Source of the DNA: Gnetum montanum
Taxonomy: Eukaryota; Streptophyta; Gnetopsida; Gnetales; Gnetaceae
Reading direction: 5' to 3'
NCBI GenBank assembly: GCA_015680685.1
Contig: MNCI01010839.1
Coordinates: 100,790-164,789 of the forward strand
DNA length: 64,000 bases
The notes under the pieces are model-generated. The model worked only from the letters and a program-made list of their open reading frames with translations. It searched no databases and was not told the origin of the DNA. The translations under genes were made by a program, and so were the position numbers. Shown one piece after another: positions 48,746 through 61,046 of the stretch. Positions within the stretch are counted from its first letter, which is position 1; every line of letters begins with the position of its first letter.

Positions 48746-49784
48746 ATGTTTCCTCTCTATGCTTGATTTTGTAGTATCAAACCATGTTATTGAGTGCTTG
48801 TGATGATGAGATAAGGTTATGGTGATGTGATAGAGGTTATAGACTACATTTTATCATGAAGAAATGGTCACAAGGCTACTAATGAGTTCCAAATTTTGAC
48901 ATCATGATTATGGTTATGGTGGTGACATTCTAGTTAATTGATGTAATCTCTATGCTTCATGATTTAAAGTGTTAATCAATTGATAACATTTTTGAGTAAT
49001 TAACACCTTGCTCCAAGGTTTCTTTGGCCGTTAGGCTTCTCCCTTTGCTTATTTAATGCCACTGGATTTTCTTTTGATCTTCATTGGCCTTTTGGCTTCT
49101 TGGAAATTTGCTTTCCCATTTGAAGGCGGGGGGGGGGNGGGGGGGGGGGGGGGGGGGGTAGGGTGAGAGATGAAATACTCATTTGGTTTCATTACCAAGG
49201 CCAGGTTTGATTTTGTTTTCTCATTGAATGAGGTGTATTACATCCAATGGACTTGATGGTGGAGCATGATGAAGGAAACATCACATGGATACATTACATG
49301 AGTGTTAAAAATTAGTCATCATTATTATTCAAGGCAAGGAAGGTTACAATTAGTCTATGAGGTTAGAATTGAGGAATGGTAATGAAAATGATGTAAAAAA
49401 GCACTCTTGCTACAATAGGATAAGCTTATCAAATCCTACACATAAAGGTCATGTTCTAACTTCTTTCTACGATGAGTTGCACCTCCATGATGACTTCAGG
49501 ACTTCATACTACAAGAACAACTTCAAGAGGACTAGAAAATAAGATAAAAAACATGTTATTACAATATAATGCATGGGGCCACACAAGATAACTAGTAGAA
49601 TAGGTCATCATCGTTACAACATAGAAAGATTTGTGTAATGCACATGAAATTTAAAAAGCTTATAGTTAATTCATTATGCAAAATAGAGAGATAGAGATAG
49701 AGAGAGCATGTGTAGGCTCACTTGTTATTTGGTGTAAGGATCATTGATGTCAACTATTGGTTCATTGTTGTAAAGAAGTTTATG
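48746..49784. other. Noncoding region between LTR C and pol C, with a poly-G run and one N
   Basis: It corresponds to 15,137-16,067 of element B (same motifs, inverted). At 49,127-49,158 lies a run of about 30 G with one N, a likely sequencing or assembly problem. An AGAGAGATAGAGATAGAGAGAG simple repeat lies at about 49,686-49,707. No gene. Confidence 0.5.
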
Positions 49785-51109
49785 TTAAATGTAATAAGGC
49801 TTAAAATAGGAATGGTTGATTGAATTGACCAATTTATTCCCATCCATGTCTACAACTTTGATGGCTCCATTGTCATAGGTCTTGATGATCAAGAAATGCC
49901 CTTCCCAGATGGATGTGAAATTGTCTGCATGATCATGAAAAACCTTGAGCACTAGTTCCTCCTACTTATTTTTTTGTTTGTTCAAGCCATGGTGATGTTG
50001 TTGTCTCTACCTTTATTGATACCATTTTATGTAAGCAAGTGTTTGTATTCATTGCTCTTCCATCAAATCCAGGTTGATGGTACATAGTTCTTGTTCTGTT
50101 CATTGTTGATGAAGTATGATAGGGCCACTTTAAGCAATGGAACCTACAATTTAAAAGGAAAAATAACTTTAGATCCATAAACTAGGTTGTATGAGATTAC
50201 ACCAGTTGTGGTTCGATAGGTAGTTTGATAAGGCCAAATGTGTGGACAAGCTACTCATGACACTTGCATGTGCTAAAATATAGCATCTTTTTAAGCAAGC
50301 TTATGATCGCCTTATTACTAACTTTAGCTTGTTCTTTGGCTTGAGATAATTCTTGATACCTATTTCTTGACAAAAAGGTTTGAGTTTCTTAGCTACTAAA
50401 TTGTGTCCATTATCTATGACTATGATCACACATATGCCAAAATCAGCTACTATGTTGTCCTATATGAATCTACAAACCTGTTGAGACATTTTTTTCCTTA
50501 CGAAAATAGCTTTAGCCAACTTTGTAAAGTATTTGGTTGCAATGATGATGAAGTTATTCCCTATGAAAGACTTAGATGTTATAGGTCCAATAATGTCAAG
50601 TTCCCACCATTGAAATGACCATGTTATCTGAGTAGTATGTAACTGAGTTGGTGGCACATCTATCAAGTTTCTATATCATTGGTAGTTATCACAAGTTTTA
50701 ACCTACTACAAGTAGTTTCTTTTCATATAGGGCTAGTAATAGCCTACTCATCTAATTTTTGTGATCATGGATCTAGATCCTATATGTCCCCTACATACAC
50801 CCTCATGAACTTGCTTAAGGACTATGTAGGCTTTGATTTTGTCCAAGCACACTAACAATACATCATCATATGACTGTTGACATAATATGTTATATTTTTA
50901 TCTTTTATGTATAAAATCCTTTTGAGAAATAGTCAAGCCTTGTGAAGATTCACCATGCATTAGGTAAAACTTGATATCAATGTACCACTCCTTTTGAGGG
51001 GTAGTGCTAACAAGGGCTATAGAGGCACCTTTAGTGTTCTACATGATGGGAATAGCATAGTTCATGGTTAAGGAGGGTAACTTGATAAACACATTAGGTA
51101 TCACACTTA
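49785..51109 (-). pseudogene. Element C: integrase (decayed, catalytic Glu replaced by Lys)
   Basis: The stop is at 49,785-49,787 after NHSYFKPYYI. The C-terminal part is at 49,990-49,790 (WEGHFLIIKTYDNGA). At 50,323-50,325 the catalytic Glu codon is AAA (EQAKVSNKAII). The core start is at 50,666-50,460: PPTQLHTTQITW, WWELDIIGPIT (first Asp kept), FIIIATKYF. The zinc region near 50,680-50,830 is decayed. It matches A and Y in order. Confidence 0.8.
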
Positions 51110-52019
51110 GGGCTAAGATTGCAATGAAATCAACTAATGTGTTCTCAGTTCAAGATATATGTTGAATACCAACATCTGTAAATTGTTGTATTAGTTTCTT
51201 ACCTAGCTCATAATAAGGTTGCAATGTTTGGCTTTACATGTGTAAACCTCTATTACTTGTTTAATCACAAGTTTTGAATCACCTTTTATCATTAGGAATT
51301 TGATGCCTTGATCACAAGCTACCATCATTCCCTTATCAATCCTTCATACTCCACCACATTGTTGGTTCATAGAAATTAAAAATGATAGATGAAGGATTGG
51401 TATTTAACAAAAGATGATCTTATGATGGTAGAAGTACTAGCCCCATGGATGGTTGAAGCTCCATAAAAATTCATAATTGTCTCATAGTCTTCAAGTACTT
51501 CACTAAAAATGTTGACATGTTCATCAAGGGATTCAAGATCAATGGCTACATGGTCTTCTATCTAGGAGATGGTAAGTTTTGTAGCTCTAGCTTGACCTTT
51601 ACTTGAGGCTTGAGATATGTAATGAAGGTCAAACTTGATTGTTATGAATTTTCAATGGCATATATGAGTACTCTCATAGAGATTGTTCATTATGGCTCTA
51701 AGCACATTGTCCTTACAAATGATGTTGACTTTGCTCCTAAAGTGGTAGTGTCTCCACTTCTTCAATGAGAAGACTAGGGCTAGACAGTACTTCACTACTT
51801 TAATGTATTAGTCTCATAGGTAATTAATTCATAGCTTAGGTAGTATATAGGAAGCTCTACTGAATCATGTCATTTTTGGCAAAGTAGAGAAGTAATGAGC
51901 ATGTCAAAGATAGCAAGGTATATGTAAAAAGGTTTATCCTTTTGCAATGGATAGACCATGGGTAGTTATTCCAACTCTTGCTTAAGATTTTTGAAGGCTT
52001 CTTGATATTAAGCCATCCA
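51110..52019 (-). pseudogene. Element C: RNase H and archaeal-type RNase H (decayed)
   Basis: The aRNH traces NFYGASTIHGAS (about 51,465) and NNVVEYEGLI place the second RNase H where A has it. RNase H fragments lie at 51,560-51,960. Very decayed. Confidence 0.6.
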
Positions 52020-53240
52020 CTCATAGTGAACTCGTTTCTTAAGCAAGTGTTTCATAGGTTGTAATTTATTTGTAAACTTGTCAATGAACCTATAGATAAA
52101 TTATAATAGACCTTTCAATCCCCAAAGCTCCTTAAGATTAGTTGGTGCTACCAAGTTGGATATAGCCTTAACATTATTAGGATCGACCCTTTTTCCTACT
52201 TTGGATACTACAAATCCAAGCATCTTATTGGTTTTGACATCAAAGACACATTTCTTAAGATTAAGCCTAAGCTCATATTTAAGACATCATTTCAACACAA
52301 GGTTAAGGTTGTGCACATGGTCATTGGCCATTTTGGACTTAACAACTATATCATCCACATAGCTATTAAGTAATCCTAGCATGTAATCACTAAAGATATA
52401 CATCATTGCTCATTGGTAAGTCATGCATGAATTCTTTAGACCAAAGGACATCATGGTGTAACAAAAGGTTCCCCAAGGGGTTATGAAAGTTATATAGAGT
52501 TGATGCTCTGGGTTAATCATAACTTGGTTGTATCCCCAGAACTTATCCATGAAGTATAAGAAGGCATGTATAGCTATAGCATCAATAACTTGGTCAATAC
52601 TAGGTAACAGGAAGTAATCTTTGATAGTTTCCTTATTCAATTCTCGAAAATCAATACAGATATGTATACTCCTATTTTTATTAAGAACTACCACTATGTT
52701 GGACACCCATTCTACGTAACCAAAACTTGAATGAAACCATCTTGATATAGTTTTGTGATTTTATCACCAACTATAAGAGCTAAATCTAGTCTAATCGTAT
52801 GAACCTTTTGCTTAATATGTTTGATACTAGGGTCAAGTATGATCTTATGTTACATTAAGCATGGGTCAAGACCTAGCATATCTTCATATGACTAGGCAAA
52901 GACCTTAATGTTGGTTTAAAGGACCTTGGTGATGTTTTGAGCTTGTTGAGATTCTAGTGAGGAACTTAGTTTTAGTGTTTTCTCCTCACCACTATGTTAT
53001 GATAGGAACTTTAACTAGACAGTCCTCAGTAATGTCACCAAGCTCAAGGTCAATGGTTTTTAACTAGGTTTTCTGGCCATTCAAGAGGCTTCTCTATCAA
53101 GGCTATGTGGTTGACTAGGCTTTCAAGCTCAAGATATAAATGATTAAGGTCAATGAATCACTCAACATCACCATGAGGTCCGTTTAGGCTTAAAGGTAAA
53201 CTAATTTACCTCTAGGTATTCATACCCCAATTTTGCATAT
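52020..53240 (-). pseudogene. Element C: pol linker and reverse transcriptase (decayed)
   Basis: The open stretch at 52,706-52,410 reads VVVLNKNRSIHICIDFRELNK, FLYFMDKFWGYNQVMINPEHQ and TPWGTFCYTMMSFGLKN. It is followed by the catalytic box YVDDIVVKS near 52,350. Upstream (52,710-53,230) is the same linker as in A (SGEEKTLKLSSSLE, SYEDMLGLDPC). The frame starts at the same place as A, near MNTWR-like text at 53,225, with a CAA where A has a TAG splice acceptor. Confidence 0.8.
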
Positions 53241-53329
53241 CAACCATAAGCACATTAAGTGACACCTCTATGATAAGATGAGGAAACAATGCCAAAATAA
53301 CATAAAATACTTTAGAAATTATGCATGGA

Positions 53330-53860
53330 TAGGCCAAAATAGGTTTCATCAATGATCACAAAAGGTTCAAACAAGGTCAAAAAAGGCTACAAGAGGTAGA
53401 TTAAAATAAATAAGGTAGAATAAAGGAAAAATAGTGTCAAATGAAGGCCAAACAATGGTGAAGTGGAGTCAAATGAAGGTCAAATGATGATCAAACTCCA
53501 TCTAATGATGTCAATTAAGGTTAAAGAATGATCAATGGAGGCTATAAAAGGGAAGTTAAGATAGGTAATATGTACCAAAGGCCAAATAGCATGAAATGAG
53601 GGCAAACAAAGGCCAAAGGATGGTTTAATGATGGTCAAGCACCATCAAATAATGTCAAACAAGGCTAAAACATGGTCAACAAAGGTTATAGGGGATAGGA
53701 TAAGGTAGATGGGGTAAACCAAAGATCAACTACCATGGGACAAAACCAAATGGTAGCCAAATGAGGATCAAATGGGATCAAATGGAGCCCAAATGATGGT
53801 TGAATCCCACCCAATGATGTTCCAGATGGTCAAAAAAGGTTATAGTGATGTCCAATGGTG
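53330..53860. repeat. Second degenerate array of element C, period about 140-165 bp
   Basis: The phrase ATGATGTCAA...AAGGTTA...TGGTCAA...AGG recurs near 53,510, 53,650 and 53,810, with a weaker copy near 53,350. It corresponds to 7,600-8,160 of element A. Confidence 0.5.
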
Positions 53861-54099
53861 TAAATTGATGTAAAACCAAGTTCCCTAAGGTAAAAGGATG
53901 TTAAATGATTGGAACATTTGATGAAATAAGACGAAATGATGTTGAAATGACAAAAATGAATCCAAATGACATCAAATGATAGCATGATGAAGGTTGATAA
54001 TGCATACCAAGGTAAAACTAAGTCATATCATAATGAAACAAGGCTAAACCAGTTAAGGTAGGAAACATGGGGTAAAACATGATCAAGTTTTGTTAATAA

Positions 54100-55650
54100 A
54101 GGTTATATTTTCATAGTTTTAGGCCCTAGTGAGCCATGGTGTGAGGTTGCAAGGTTGGTGGGGAAGTTTGGGCATTTGAGAGGATCATTCTGAGGCTATT
54201 TGAATTTTAAAATAAGGCCACTTTTGGCAAATACAATGGAGCCACATTGAGACCACACTTGCCAGCATGGCTTTGGCATGGCCCTCTATGGTTCCTATCA
54301 AAATTTGGATTTTAGGGTCTATTATGGCTAGTTTGAGGGTTTTGATGATCCAAATTTCTAGTGCAATAGATTAGGAGTGAAGATTGATCAATTTTGTTAT
54401 TCTTTTGATCCTCTAGAAGTGACAAATGCTACCTAGGAGTGCCAACTATGTTGGGACTACATTGGCTAGCATGGTCCTAGTCTGATTCCATGAGAAAATG
54501 GATTTGTAGCATCCCAAGGTTAATACTTGTGTTTTGTTGGCTTCCTCAGGTAGTGTAGGGGCATTAGGATTATGCATTGGTCATTTGAAGGTTAAAATAA
54601 GCTTCTAGAAGTGATATTTGGAATCATCCCCTCTTGGACTACGATGTCCAACATAGTTGGAGGTATCCCCATCATGGATGAAAACAACTTATGTTTTTAT
54701 GATCAAAACAAGGCCAAATTACAATTGGCCTCAAGCTTTCAAGGTTCTAGGCTTCCCCAATCAAGATTTAGGCCATTTGGAGTGTGGTAGTGCTAGTGAA
54801 AATATTATGGAACCTCAACTATGTTGGAGCCATGCTAGCCAGAATGGATCTAACCTTCCCCAATGTACTCACACTTGAGTCTTTATTTTTTATTAGTTTT
54901 GTTGGGAAATTGACCAAGTTTTCAACTTCTTAGACTTAATAGTATTCATGGATAGAGTTTAGACTTGAGATTGTTGATTTTAGAGGTTGTTTGAGTTTCA
55001 ATACAACTATTACCCCTAGACTATGCTAGCCAAATGAGTCCTAGCATGGATGGGAAGGGTATGATGTATTTTTAGCATTTCTAACTCTACTTCTAGTGTT
55101 TGGTGATCTATAATTACTTTGTTAGGGTTCTGGGATTAGGATGATGTACCCAGATGTTGATTTCACTTATATGTGACCTATTTTTAAGTTTTCATGAATG
55201 AGCCATGCTAGGACTATGCAGGCCTTCTAAGTGTGGTTTCAAGGTTGAAGTACGTGTTGACAAATTTTTTCTTAGTTTTTTGGCATTTTTTGGGTTACCA
55301 CAAGCTCTAAGAGAATGTAAATATCAAGAAATGTCACTTTGAAGGTTATTTAATACTTTTAATGGCCATACCCCTACCAACCATGCTGGGACTATGCTAG
55401 CCAGCATAGTTAAGATGTCCCCCATGGTGGTTCAACCAAAGTTTATCATTTTCAGCAATTTTTGATAGGTTTTAGAAGGTTCTTGAGCTGTTGAAGGCTC
55501 CAGGTAGGGTTTAGGGCATGGAGTGATCATTCTGGAGTCGATTGAAAGCTTGGTTGAGGTTTGGAACTTCCATCCATCTTAGGACTATGCTTGGCAATGT
55601 ATTTTGATCATGGTCAATGTAGTTACCCAAAATAGCTAATTTTGCTATGG
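54100..55650. repeat. Degenerate tandem array of element C, period about 190 bp
   Basis: The phrase ACCATGCTGGGACTATGCTAG / CCAGCATGG recurs near 54,265, 54,465, 54,650, 54,820, 55,030, 55,210, 55,385 and 55,575 (eight units). It lies between G2 and pol, exactly as the 5,690-7,560 array lies between G1 and pol A. Short open frames here are not genes. Confidence 0.6.
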
Positions 55651-55712
55651 GTTTTAGCTTCCTTTGATGTTTAGTACCTTCCAATGTGTTAATCTTCAAT
55701 TTTAAATTTTGG

Positions 55713-58700
55713 TATAAATGTTTTTAGCTTTAATTTTTTGTGGATGGGTGGGTAAGAGGTGGGGTTTCGTAGTAATTAAGGTTTGAAATCCATTTAAAGG
55801 TTTTTTAGGGACTTAATCAAAATGCAATGTATTAGGATTTTTACTAGTTCATATGGGAGGTGCTTGGTGGGATGCGTTCACATTTAAAATATTAAAATAA
55901 ATTAATTTTTCAACTAACCCAGCATAGTTTCCACCTTCTAATTGTGAACATTGAGTTATGTGTGAGTTGTGTGGGCATTTCAAAAATGGGGTTTTGATCA
56001 TCAATGCATAAGTTTATGAGAAATTTTCACATTACAATTTTACCATCATCAATTTTCCTAACCAATCCCCAACATGTAGAACATAACATCAGAGCTTCTA
56101 CATTAATCCTAGCTTCAATCCCACTAATCCCATGCATTGCTTGATAACTCTTCATCAAGGAGCAACATAGTTGGAAGGATATTGAAGGATTTTGAAGAGT
56201 TGTTGCTTTATTGATCAAAGATGTCTAATAGAAGGATAGATACAAGAAAAAATTCATCTTTGGAGGAGGCAAAGGTTACTGCCAAAGAGCCTTCAAATCA
56301 ACCATAACCTCTACTATAAGAAGGGTCCTCCATAGTCACAACTAGGTACATCATTCCTAGCAATTTTTTGTGAATTATTGCTTGAAACCTAAGCATTTTT
56401 ACTTGGCTTGTCCTGTATGTTGCATGGATTTTGGCTTTGGATTATTCAAACATTATATTTTGGCTATGGTTAAGTTTCCACTATGTTATCTTTGTCCTAA
56501 GTCTTGATCATGTTCAGTTATAAACTTTTCTCATGTCCTATTTTATGCATTTTTTCCATTTTCTATGAAAAAGAAACACCAATTTTGTATTATTTTTATA
56601 AGACAACGACATGGAATTTTTGGTTTCTATGGTCATACGATTGTTACATAGTCTTTGCTAGTTGACCTAGTTGAGGGGTTTCTAAACTCTAGCCTATGGT
56701 TAATTTTTAATGAATTTTCTGTAGGACATTGCATAGTGAAATTTTGGATTTTATTGTTTTCACCCCCTTGAAACTAACAACATTGACATTTTAAAGAATT
56801 TTTTCTACTAATTTCCTAGCTTCCTAGGGATTCCTAAGACCATTTGAGAGGGTTTGCATCAATTCTAGAGATTTTTTTAAAAATTTCATATTTTATCTTA
56901 GGCCCTCACTGTAGTTTTTCTTATGCAGTTTGTTTTTTTTTTTTGTACAATTTTTACAATGATTTTCGATTGTTGTATGAAATTTTTATGAGCCTAGAAT
57001 TGCAAAGTTGATGCTAAATGTTTGAAAAAATTCATTTGTGTATCATTCCTAGACATAGAAAAAAACACATTTTGTACAAATTTGTCATTTTTGAGTTGGT
57101 GTTGACTACCCTATATAATTGTAGTTTTAATTATTAGAATTGCAAACCCCCTAGGCTATATGTGCAGCATTGGTATATTTTTGTACTTTTTGTGATAATA
57201 CCAAAACCCCTAAGGTCATGTACATGTTGTATTTTGGTTTTCAAAAGTTATTATAATATTTCAAAATTTTTCACTAGTCCCCCTAGAGTTTTTAATACAA
57301 CTAATTTTATTGTAAACTAGGACTTCTAGTCATAATTTTGTTAAACTCAAGTTGGGATTTTGTAACTATTATTATAGATTAGATTTTGATATAGGTTAAT
57401 TCTAATGGTTTCAATTTTTTTAAACAAAAAATCTACAATTTTTATGTATATTTTTACCATGAGATTTCCATCGATGTCAATGGGTGGCTTGGCCTTTTTG
57501 TTTAATTTTTGATTAAATTTTCTTTGGTTCTAAGGGTTGAAAACTATGAATTTTGTTTTTTTGGTTTGTTATGAAAATGTTGATATTATGCTCATGATTA
57601 TTTTCTTAATAGTTGTTAAAATTTCCATTATGATCATATAAGGTTTTGATGGTTCTGGTTGGGTTGTGCATGGCCTTCTTGAAGCCCATCCTACTTGTGA
57701 TTAAGCTTTTTGGGCTCCTATGTTGCATTCACATACCAAAGCCTAACACCATACTTTTTGATATGATGTTGGATCAAGGCTCCCTTTAGTTTAGGTTCGG
57801 GGCAAAAAACTTCATGGCCTTCCTACTATAGAATTTCAGTGTGATCGTGTGATCACATTTAGCATCTCACAAAATGGTCGTCATTATGAAAACCTTACTA
57901 CCTCATTCTTCTAACTTGATTATCAAATTCATAGTTGAGGATCCTAAGACTTGTTTTGAGGATGAATAGTTTAATAGCATATACACTAGAGGAATGTGTA
58001 AGTTGTCCAAAATCTAGGATATGCCTAAATTCATCTAGTATAATGCCAACAACATGTTATTGGTTTGTCATCACATCAACATATTATTTCAGAACCCTCT
58101 CGGTACCATCTACCATGTGGAAGGGTAAGTGTGAGTTTAAGAGTTCTTTTTACTTGTTGATTTCATTACGCTGCTTGGTTTAATAATTTTGTTTATGTTA
58201 GCATGATTGTAGGTACAAAGTGGATGACCAAGGATTGATTAAGAGTGACCAGCTCTTACCCTTGTCTTAAATAGCCTTGCAGTTCTTTGCCAAAATCCCC
58301 ATTGTAAGGATCATAATGATGGAGTAGCTTATGGGTGACTTTCCCAAGTACACCTTCCACTATTCCTAGGTCTACTACTAGTGCCTAGCCAATGGGATAG
58401 CTCATAGTTATATCCCCAGTTTGGATGCCTAGACACGTACATCCCTTAGGATCCACATGCTACCCTCATGCATCAAGAAAAGTAAGAATTTTTATTTTTT
58501 TTAGTATTTTTTTATGTAATGTCAAAATTTTGCTAGTTATACAATTGCTGGGTTATCTAGGTTTTAATTGTTTTATTGGTTTTATGTTTTGGATATAATT
58601 TTTATTTTAATTTATTATACTTGTTTCATATTTTATTGGTTTTGTATAATGCACCTATGCCAAAGATAATGTTTTATCTTTGTTTTGTTGTAGGGGTTGC

Positions 58701-59732
58701 ACCATCATCCACCATAGCTATGATTATTTCAAGATGTGCTAAGGAGACACTCAATCTCAAGTTTGATGAGGTTGATGCAGTGTAGCATTGGTTGGCTATA
58801 CAGATACCTTGAGACATCCAATTGAGGATCACTAGTGTAAGTTTTCTTAATCTATTCATGGCTCCTAGCCCAACCTTCCTTATCCCTAAGATGATAAACA
58901 TCATCAACTCCTTTAACAAAGGAGTCAAGAAATTTTTCACCTAGGTTCATGACGTGCATGCCATATTAACCATAAATGAATCTATCTTTGGTGAACTTTT
59001 TGGCATCCTTTTGTGAGGGGATGAAGATTTCCATAAAACTAGGGAAAGAGGTGGGCCACCAAGAGGAAGTGACATAATAGCTAAATGCTCATCCCAACCA
59101 CTTCAAATTGACTCTAAACAACTATCAAGTTGTAGAGGCAAATGAGATGTATCCATTTTTTTTGGTCCTAGGTGTTTCCAAATTTTTTATCATACAAGAA
59201 AATGTTTTGCATTGAGTAGGCATGGACCCTCAAAAAAGGTCTTCACTGAGGGTTCTCAATTCAACTAGCTACTCATTTGGTTTCTAGGCTATGATGGAAG
59301 ATCCTAAAAGTTTGGGACAACCTTCAAACAATATGCCACATGCACTTTGAATTTTTTAAGGTAGCTATAAGAAGGTTCATAGAGTTCATAGTGGTGAAAA
59401 GGATGAAAAATGGGTAATACAAGATCCCTTCCAACTTTCTAATCCTTGGTTAAAACATGTTTCTCCAACCATGGAAGCTCAAAACCCACTACAGGATGTT
59501 GGGGAATCATTGTCTATTACAACTAAGCATTTTAGTGGTATGCATTATCCTTCCTATGATAGCATGGGAATGGAACCCCAAGTTATCAATGGAAATGTTC
59601 AAAAGGCTATGGATTTGTGCATTGAAGCTAATGGAGCAACCAAAGAAAAACTAAAGAGGCCTATGGTTGAGGAAATAGCACCAGTTATTAACCAACCTAT
59701 GAAGAGGAGAGTCATCATTAGACTCGACTAGG
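55713..59732 (+). pseudogene. G2: unrecognised multi-exon gene lying antisense to element C
   Basis: TATAAAT at 55,713-55,719 precedes a possible first exon with ATG at 56,220 (MSNRRIDTRKNSSLEEAK) and a CTAG/GTAC donor near 56,343. Exon 2 is about 57,671-58,124 (AFLKPILLVIKLFGLLC at its start, LFQNPLGTIYHVEG at its end, GGTAAG donor). Exon 3 is 58,213-58,481 (YKVDDQGLIKSDQ; GDFPKYTFHYS). Exon 4 is 58,694-59,732 (KETLNLKFDEVDAV, LNLFMAPSPTFLIPKM, then EAQNPLQDV and EKLKRPMVEE...INQPMKRR). Each exon aligns with the same exon of G1. In-frame stops are present. Copy Y is inserted right after exon 4, so exons 5-7 would lie beyond it. Function unknown. Confidence 0.6.
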
Positions 59733-60445
59733 TGTGTAACGACAGAAAACGTCGGCAGCTGGAAATACCGACCGAGATTCCGGCGTACACAGTTTTAGCC
59801 GCGGATCCGCGCGAGGGCTATGCTGGAAAAACGAATCCGCGGCGCCCTGAATGGTCTTGTCGATCAGACAGGGACTTACGGGTTAGTAAAACGATGAGAA
59901 TTATGCGGAGAGAAAGAGATCTGTTTCGAAGAATGGTAAAACAAAGGGAAAGCGATGTGATCAGATTGCGACGGCGATAATGCTAAACACGATGAAAGGA
60001 GGCTGGCAAAAGAGAAACACGTAGCTTCAAGATCTGCGCTTTGACTTACAAATGTATATTTCGTATGAGAAATTACATTGGGGAATCCCCAATTACAGGA
60101 TGTGAAATAAGCACAGAAGAACAAGCAAAATGGTTTAAACAGAAGTCCGATCTACCTCCTGGGCTAAGCTGAGATGCAAGGCGGGCCAAGCTTTGACGTC
60201 TACCGACCAATTGTCTCTAATTGATAGAGTCCTTTCAACAGAAAGATTGCTCCTGTCACTGGTGCTCAAATCGAACTGTGCTCTGCTTCGGCTGTAAGGT
60301 GATGAGATCCACAATTGCCAAAGCACTGTTCTCTGTATCTCTGCTCCAAAGTGCTAAGTGCTCTGGTTCTCAGAAATATGCTATTTTCTTCTCTGATTTG
60401 CCAACCCGAATTTTTTGCCAACCCCTGTATCTTTGTCAACTGGAG

Positions 60446-60453
60446 TATTTATA
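60446..60453 (-). promoter_or_regulatory. TATA box of LTR Y
   Basis: TATAAATA on minus in the context GGCCTATAAATACTCC, midway in the LTR. This is the expected core promoter of element Y. Confidence 0.6.
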
Positions 60454-60549
60454 GGCCACGACACTTCGTGGAGAAGGCGCAACCCTGATGATGTGGGTCC
60501 CGGATATTACGAGCTCTGCTGGCATGATCTTTTAAGTCAGACTGTGACT

Positions 60550-60581
60550 ACGCACAACATGCTTGTTTGCATGTTGTGCGT
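60550..60581. other. Perfect 13-bp inverted repeat in U3 of Y
   Basis: Arms ACGCACAACATGC and GCATGTTGTGCGT with a 6-base loop TTGTTT, about 100 bases upstream of the TATA box. Confidence 0.85.
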
Positions 60582-60631
60582 GTTGAAGAGTAGGCATATG
60601 CTGAGTGTACTTTAGGCTGCATTTAGGCAGT

Positions 60632-60969
60632 ATTACGCTCATTCGCGTTGCGTTGCGTGTATGAGCGTAATCTGGAGTAAAAGCCATGAGCTCAAAATTG
60701 TTTTACGCTCACTACGCAGCTGCGCATGATGAAGCGTAAACAATGTACAAGTTACGCTCGCTACGCAGCTGCGCGTAATGAAGCATATAAGCAATGTACA
60801 ACTTGACAACATACGCTATGGTACGCACCGCCACGAAGCGAGCGTAAAGGCAAGTTATCCATGAACTGCAAGAAAAAATGCCAACCTATTGTGCTTTTCT
60901 GAACTCTGCCTACGACTGTCTTGAAGCTTATTATGCTCAACACGCTGCCGTGCGTAATAGAGCGTAAAC
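60632..60969. repeat. Cluster of ACGCTC/GAGCGT inverted repeats in U3 of Y
   Basis: 60,632-60,671 has perfect 11-bp arms ATTACGCTCAT / ATGAGCGTAAT. A 50-bp unit with arms TTTACGCT / AGCGTAAA and core GCAGCTGC at 60,702-60,751 is repeated at 60,752-60,802. Weaker versions are at 60,811-60,853 and 60,930-60,969. All are rich in CpG. Confidence 0.75.
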
Positions 60970-61046
60970 CCATCCTTTGAACCAAAATGATGCACGTTTT
61001 TGCTGGAATTGCGAATCTTTGCCTGAGGCCGACTCGTAATTTTCAC

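Noticed and set aside
59732-60615. Several 60-90 codon open frames on plus in LTR Y
   Set aside because: They fall in the R-U5/U3 of an LTR whose promoter is on the other strand, and are not conserved in other LTRs.
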